DNA from: an uncultured Desulfobacterales bacterium
GTDB taxonomy: Bacteria; Desulfobacterota; Desulfobacteria; Desulfobacterales; G020354645
Assembly: GCA_947259865.1 (NCBI GenBank)
Contig: CAMYNZ010000151.1
Coordinates: 1-8,575 of the forward strand
DNA: 8,575 nucleotides
Direction: 5' to 3'
The notes beneath the pieces were generated by a model that saw only the letters and a program-made list of their open reading frames with translations, ran no database searches and was not told where the DNA came from. The translations under genes were made by a program, and so were the position numbers. This document shows positions 6,019 through 8,575 of this stretch, piece after piece; position 1 is the stretch's first letter, and the number at the start of each line of letters is the position of its first letter.

Positions 6019-7365
6019 ATGTTTAAAAAGGTATTGATTGCCAATCGGGGCGAAATTGCTCTTAGAATAATTCGGGCCTGTAAAGAAATGGATATCCGGA
6101 CAGTGGCTGTTTTTTCCGAGGCCGACCGTGATTCTCTGCCGGTTCAATACGCTGATGAGGCAGTTCATATCGGGCCTGCGCTGGCCAGAAAAAGTTATTT
6201 GAATATTGACAACATTATAAAAACCGCAAAAGAGGCCGGGGCCGATGCGATTCCCCCGGGCTATGGATTTCTGGCTGAAAATGACGCTTTTGCCGGAGCG
6301 TGCGATGATAATGGTCTGTCGTTTATCGGTCCTTCAGCTGAATGTATCGCCCGAGCCGGCAATAAATCCCAGGCTCGAAAAATAGTGAGTGATTTGGGGG
6401 TTCCGATAATTCCGGGCAGTGACGGCAATATTTGCTCCGCGGATGAAGCCTGCCAAATTGCCGAGAACATGGGCTATCCGGTTATCTTAAAAGCTTCCGG
6501 GGGCGGGGGCGGACGCGGTATGCGGATCGCTGGAACCCAGCCAGAGCTGATCGAAGCCTTCTCAATTGCTTCCGGCGAAGCCCGGGCGGGTTTTGGGAAT
6601 CCGGACCTTTATCTTGAAAAATATATTGAAGAACCGCGACACATAGAAGTCCAGCTGATCGGTGATAACCACAATAATTATGTCTATCTTTACGAGCGGG
6701 AGTGCAGTATTCAAAAAAGATACCAGAAACTGATCGAAGAGGCCCCTTCACCCCTGGTCGACGAAAAGCTGAGAAAACAGCTGGGAAATACGGCAATTCT
6801 GATCGCACGGTCAATCGGTTATTCTAACGCCGGTACCATCGAGTTTTTGATCGACGGGCAAAAAAATTATTACTTTATGGAAGTCAACGCGCGCATACAG
6901 GTTGAACATCCGGTAACCGAGCTGGTCACCGGCATCGATTTGGTTCAACAACAAATTCAAATCGCTGCCGGGCACAAGTTGCCGTTCAAACAGAAAGATA
7001 TCCCCCTGAACGGTTGGTCGATAGAATGCCGGATAAATGCGGCCGATCCCGATGAAAACTTCGCGCCCAGCCCCGGGACTATCACCGATCTTGTATTACC
7101 CGGTGGCCCGGGGGTGAGGGTGGATAGTCATATCTTCAATAATTATGAAATTTCACCTTTTTATGATTCCCTGATTGGCAAGCTTATCGTTTGGGGGTGT
7201 GATCGCCACATGGCCGTTAAAAGGATGCGCCGGGCTTTGTCCGAATTTCAGATAAACGGCATAAAGGTCACCATCCCTTTTTACATAAAAATTTTTCAAA
7301 ATCAGGATTTTATTGCGGGAAATATTGACACTCATTTTATAGAACGGTTCTTGAGCAGACCCTAG
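6019..7365 (+). CDS. accC: Biotin carboxylase subunit, AccC family
   Basis: This 448-residue ATP-grasp enzyme uses ATP and bicarbonate to carboxylate biotin on the carrier protein encoded just upstream. It aligns almost residue for residue with E. coli AccC (449): ANRGEIALRII (8-18), K116, KASGGGGGRGM (158-168), EEPRHIEVQ with H208, QKLIEEAP with K237, E275, MEVNARIQVEHPVTE (287-301) with E288, R292 and E296, and R338 in ECRIN. All these ATP and catalytic positions are kept. One oddity is PPGYGFLAEN at 79-88, where the nearly invariant His79 is Pro (CCC at 6253-6255). The frame extends back to 5989, but ATG 6019 gives the family N-terminus and has AGAGGTG (6003-6009) 9 nt upstream. Fatty-acid AccC is the main alternative. 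The catabolic neighbourhood and lack of accA/accD favour a specialised carboxylase, possibly with PxpB/PxpC as the carboxyltransferase. Confidence 0.93.
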   Translation: MFKKVLIANRGEIALRIIRACKEMDIRTVAVFSEADRDSLPVQYADEAVHIGPALARKSYLNIDNIIKTAKEAGADAIPPGYGFLAENDAFAGACDDNGLSFIGPSAECIARAGNKSQARKIVSDLGVPIIPGSDGNICSADEACQIAENMGYPVILKASGGGGGRGMRIAGTQPELIEAFSIASGEARAGFGNPDLYLEKYIEEPRHIEVQLIGDNHNNYVYLYERECSIQKRYQKLIEEAPSPLVDEKLRKQLGNTAILIARSIGYSNAGTIEFLIDGQKNYYFMEVNARIQVEHPVTELVTGIDLVQQQIQIAAGHKLPFKQKDIPLNGWSIECRINAADPDENFAPSPGTITDLVLPGGPGVRVDSHIFNNYEISPFYDSLIGKLIVWGCDRHMAVKRMRRALSEFQINGIKVTIPFYIKIFQNQDFIAGNIDTHFIERFLSRP

Positions 7366-7407
7366 AAGCCATCTCAAAAATAATAGATCGCGTTCGGAGC
7401 ATAGACC

Positions 7408-7460
7408 TAGTGGCTGGCCTGCGACGAGCTCAGCCGAGTCGAAGCCACTCCCACCAATTA
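7408..7460 (-). repeat. REP-like element, inverted copy with enlarged loop
   Basis: Read on the minus strand it begins aattggtgggagtggcttc, closely matching the plus-strand copy at 7498-7533. Its stem is agccac (7443-7448) with gtggct (7410-7415). The loop is unusually long and contains a second dyad (cgac 7422-7425, gtcg 7438-7441) related to the 'TTCGACT' repeats elsewhere in the window, as if one repeat had entered another. The two REP-like copies face each other, as in BIME-type pairs. Confidence 0.55.
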
Positions 7461-7462
7461 TT

Positions 7463-7478
7463 AAACACCATGGTGTTT
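7463..7478. repeat. 16-bp perfect palindrome
   Basis: The sequence aaacaccatggtgttt is a perfect palindrome lying between the two facing REP-like copies. It has no loop, so it would either extrude poorly or act as a protein-binding site. It could also simply be the central spacer of the repeat pair. Confidence 0.5.
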
Positions 7479-7497
7479 TCTAAACCCCATCCAATAT

Positions 7498-7533
7498 GAA
7501 TTGTGGGAGCGGCATCTTGCCGCGATTAATTGG
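7498..7533 (+). repeat. REP-like element, forward copy
   Basis: The core gtgggagcggcatcttgccg has a short hairpin, gcggca (7509-7514) with tgccgc (7518-7523), preceded by the conserved GTGGGA head. This form resembles REP sequences known from pseudomonads and other proteobacteria, which are mobilised by RAYT transposases. Its flank taattgg also mirrors ccaatta beside the other copy. No transposase gene lies in the window. Confidence 0.6.
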
Positions 7534-7559
7534 ACGATAGCCCACCGGAGTGTGGATAA

Positions 7560-7583
7560 ATCCGCCAGAGTACTCTGGCGGAT
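7560..7583. repeat. 24-bp perfect palindrome
   Basis: The arm atccgccagagt (7560-7571) is followed directly by its exact reverse complement (7572-7583). The sequence ggataaa occurs on both sides as an overlapping direct repeat. In RNA it would form a strong hairpin in the 3' region of either converging transcript. No T-run follows on either strand, so it is not a canonical terminator. It could be another dispersed repeat or a transcript-end stabiliser. Confidence 0.55.
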
Positions 7584-7623
7584 AAAATGCATTTGTGAGA
7601 TAGATTCTAGATTTGGTTTACCA

Positions 7624-7657
7624 TAAAAAAAGGGAACAGGTTAACCCTATTCCCTTT
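7624..7657 (-). terminator. Intrinsic terminator of the rplM-rpsI operon
   Basis: On the minus strand an 8-bp stem (7657-7650 with 7636-7629), one mismatch and three more pairs close a 5-nt loop. Seven consecutive T residues (7631-7625) follow. It starts about 22 nt after the rpsI stop codon. On the plus strand the same stem is followed only by TTTATT, so it may weakly stop readthrough from the carboxylase operon too. Confidence 0.88.
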
Positions 7658-7679
7658 ATTAAAATGCACAAAGTCCGTG

Positions 7680-8075
7680 TTATCGTTTTGAGAACTGGAA
7701 CCTTGCCCGGGCACCTCGCTGGCCGTACTTCTTTCTTTCCTTTGCCCTGGGATCACGTTTAACAAATCCGGCTTTTTTCAATACCAACCGGAGATCCGGA
7801 TCAGCCTGAATGAGAGCTCTGGTAATGCCATGCCGGATGGCACCCGTCTGGCCTGAAATGCCCCCGCCCATCACACGGACTTTCACGTCATAGGAGCCGG
7901 AGGTGTTGGTCAAAACAAAGGGTTGCATCATATCAGTTCTGGCATTCTCCAGCTTGAAATAATCATCCATGGGCCGATTATTGATGATAACCTCACCGTT
8001 ACCCGGTTTTAGCCAGGTCCTGGCTATTGCCGTTTTTCGTTTTCCGGTTGCATAATATATGTTTTCTTTGTTCAT
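7680..8075 (-). CDS. rpsI: 30S ribosomal protein S9 (uS9)
   Basis: This 131-residue protein is a component of the small-subunit head; its C-terminal tail reaches toward the P-site tRNA. The sequence shows the full family pattern: YYATGKRKTAIARTWL near the N-terminus, NNRPMDDYF at about 32-40, VMGGGISGQTGAIRHGITRAL (about 68-88, in part), and the basic tail ending in QFSKR, whose last Lys-Arg is nearly universal. Length matches E. coli S9 (130). The ATG (8075-8073) follows the rplM TAA with no gap (TAAATG). Its AGGGGA ribosome site lies inside the last codons of rplM, indicating translational coupling in the standard rplM-rpsI pair. It converges with the carboxylase operon and is functionally unrelated to it. 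Confidence 0.99.
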   Translation of the reverse strand: MNKENIYYATGKRKTAIARTWLKPGNGEVIINNRPMDDYFKLENARTDMMQPFVLTNTSGSYDVKVRVMGGGISGQTGAIRHGITRALIQADPDLRLVLKKAGFVKRDPRAKERKKYGQRGARARFQFSKR

Positions 8076-8546
8076 TTAAATCCCCTGTGTTCCGGGCTTG
8101 ACCCGGCCCGGGTTATAGATCAAAACTTCGGGTTGTTGTGCTTCATGCGGATTTTTATTGCCGGTATACACCTTTAACTTTTTATTAAGCTTTCTGCCAA
8201 GCCTGTTTTTGGGCAGCATGCCTTTAACCGCAAAACGTATAAGATCTTCCGGTCGTTTTTCCAGAAGCTTTCTGGCCGTTATCGACTTGAGGCCGCCAAT
8301 ATAACCGCTGTGTCGGTAATACGTCTTTTGGTCCCATTTTCTACCCGTCAAGACGATTTTCTCCGCATTGATTACCACCACCCAATCACCAATATCGGTA
8401 TGGGGTGTGTAAAGCGGGTTGTGCTTGCCCCTGAGACGTGCGGCAATCATCGAGGCCAGTCTGCCCAGAACCGCTCCTTCCGCATCAACCAGCCACCATT
8501 TACCCTGGTTGTCGGATCTTTTGGCACTATATGTGTATTTTTTCAC
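8076..8546 (-). CDS. rplM: 50S ribosomal protein L13 (uL13)
   Basis: This 156-residue protein is an early-assembling large-subunit protein. Recognisable blocks are [16 protein letters not shown] (17-32), [15 protein letters not shown] (40-54), [16 protein letters not shown] (56-71), [10 protein letters not shown] (76-85), [13 protein letters not shown] (106-118) and [19 protein letters not shown] (124-142). E. coli L13 ends at this last block (142 residues); here 14 further residues rich in Pro, Gly and basic groups are added (143-156). Translation starts at GTG (8546-8544), with AGGAG at 8560-8556, 9 nt upstream. The start is supported by the normal spacing to the first conserved block. The operon promoter lies outside the window. 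The identity is certain; only the C-terminal tail is unusual. Confidence 0.99.
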   Translation of the reverse strand: MKKYTYSAKRSDNQGKWWLVDAEGAVLGRLASMIAARLRGKHNPLYTPHTDIGDWVVVINAEKIVLTGRKWDQKTYYRHSGYIGGLKSITARKLLEKRPEDLIRFAVKGMLPKNRLGRKLNKKLKVYTGNKNPHEAQQPEVLIYNPGRVKPGTQGI

Positions 8547-8575
8547 GATTATGCACTCCTAAACAAAAGAATCTG

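Noticed and set aside
7463..7583. Palindromes as a terminator of the carboxylase operon
   Set aside because: Neither palindrome is followed by a T-run on the plus strand, and the first lies about 100 nt past the gene; they fit repeat elements better.

Overview
The window looks like chromosomal DNA from a Gram-negative, probably anaerobic bacterium, most likely of the Desulfobacterota (sulfate-reducer-type deltaproteobacteria). This is inference. It rests on a TRAP transporter, moderate GC, strong Shine-Dalgarno sites, and intergenic dyad repeats of the 'CCGTCATTCCGG', 'TTCGACT..AGTCGAA' and 'GTGGGAGCGGC' types that I recall from such genomes. No rRNA, tRNA, CRISPR array or insertion sequence was seen.

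Layout. Positions 1-1127 (minus strand) hold pxpA and, 230 nt further along the transcript, the first 41 codons of pxpB, which runs off the left edge. Positions 1128-1660 are a 533-nt divergent control region with a good sigma-70 promoter and an operator-like dyad. Positions 1661-7365 (plus strand) read as one operon: dctP (periplasmic binding protein), dctQ and dctM (small and large TRAP membrane subunits), a creatininase-family amidohydrolase, a minimal 84-residue biotin carboxyl carrier protein, and an AccC-type biotin carboxylase. Positions 7366-7623 are gene-free and full of repeats. Positions 7624-8575 (minus strand) hold the conserved rplM-rpsI ribosomal protein operon, ending in an intrinsic terminator.

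How the genes may work together. PxpA and PxpB belong to the ATP-dependent 5-oxoprolinase PxpABC. PxpB and PxpC are homologous to the two halves of the carboxyltransferase domain of urea carboxylase. This window supplies a biotin carboxylase and a biotin carrier but no conventional acyl-CoA carboxyltransferase, so PxpB with an off-window PxpC could be the missing partner. The set would then be a dispersed, urea-carboxylase-like system acting on a lactam or other cyclic amide. TRAP would provide uptake, the biotin modules and PxpBC would activate the ring by ATP-dependent carboxylation, and PxpA and/or the creatininase-family enzyme would hydrolyse it. Only the families are seen; the substrate and the carboxylation step are inferred.

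Several intergenic gaps carry strong dyads: within pxpA-pxpB, dctP-dctQ and BCCP-biotin carboxylase, and after the biotin carboxylase gene. Those inside the operons may tune the ratios of subunits made from one transcript.
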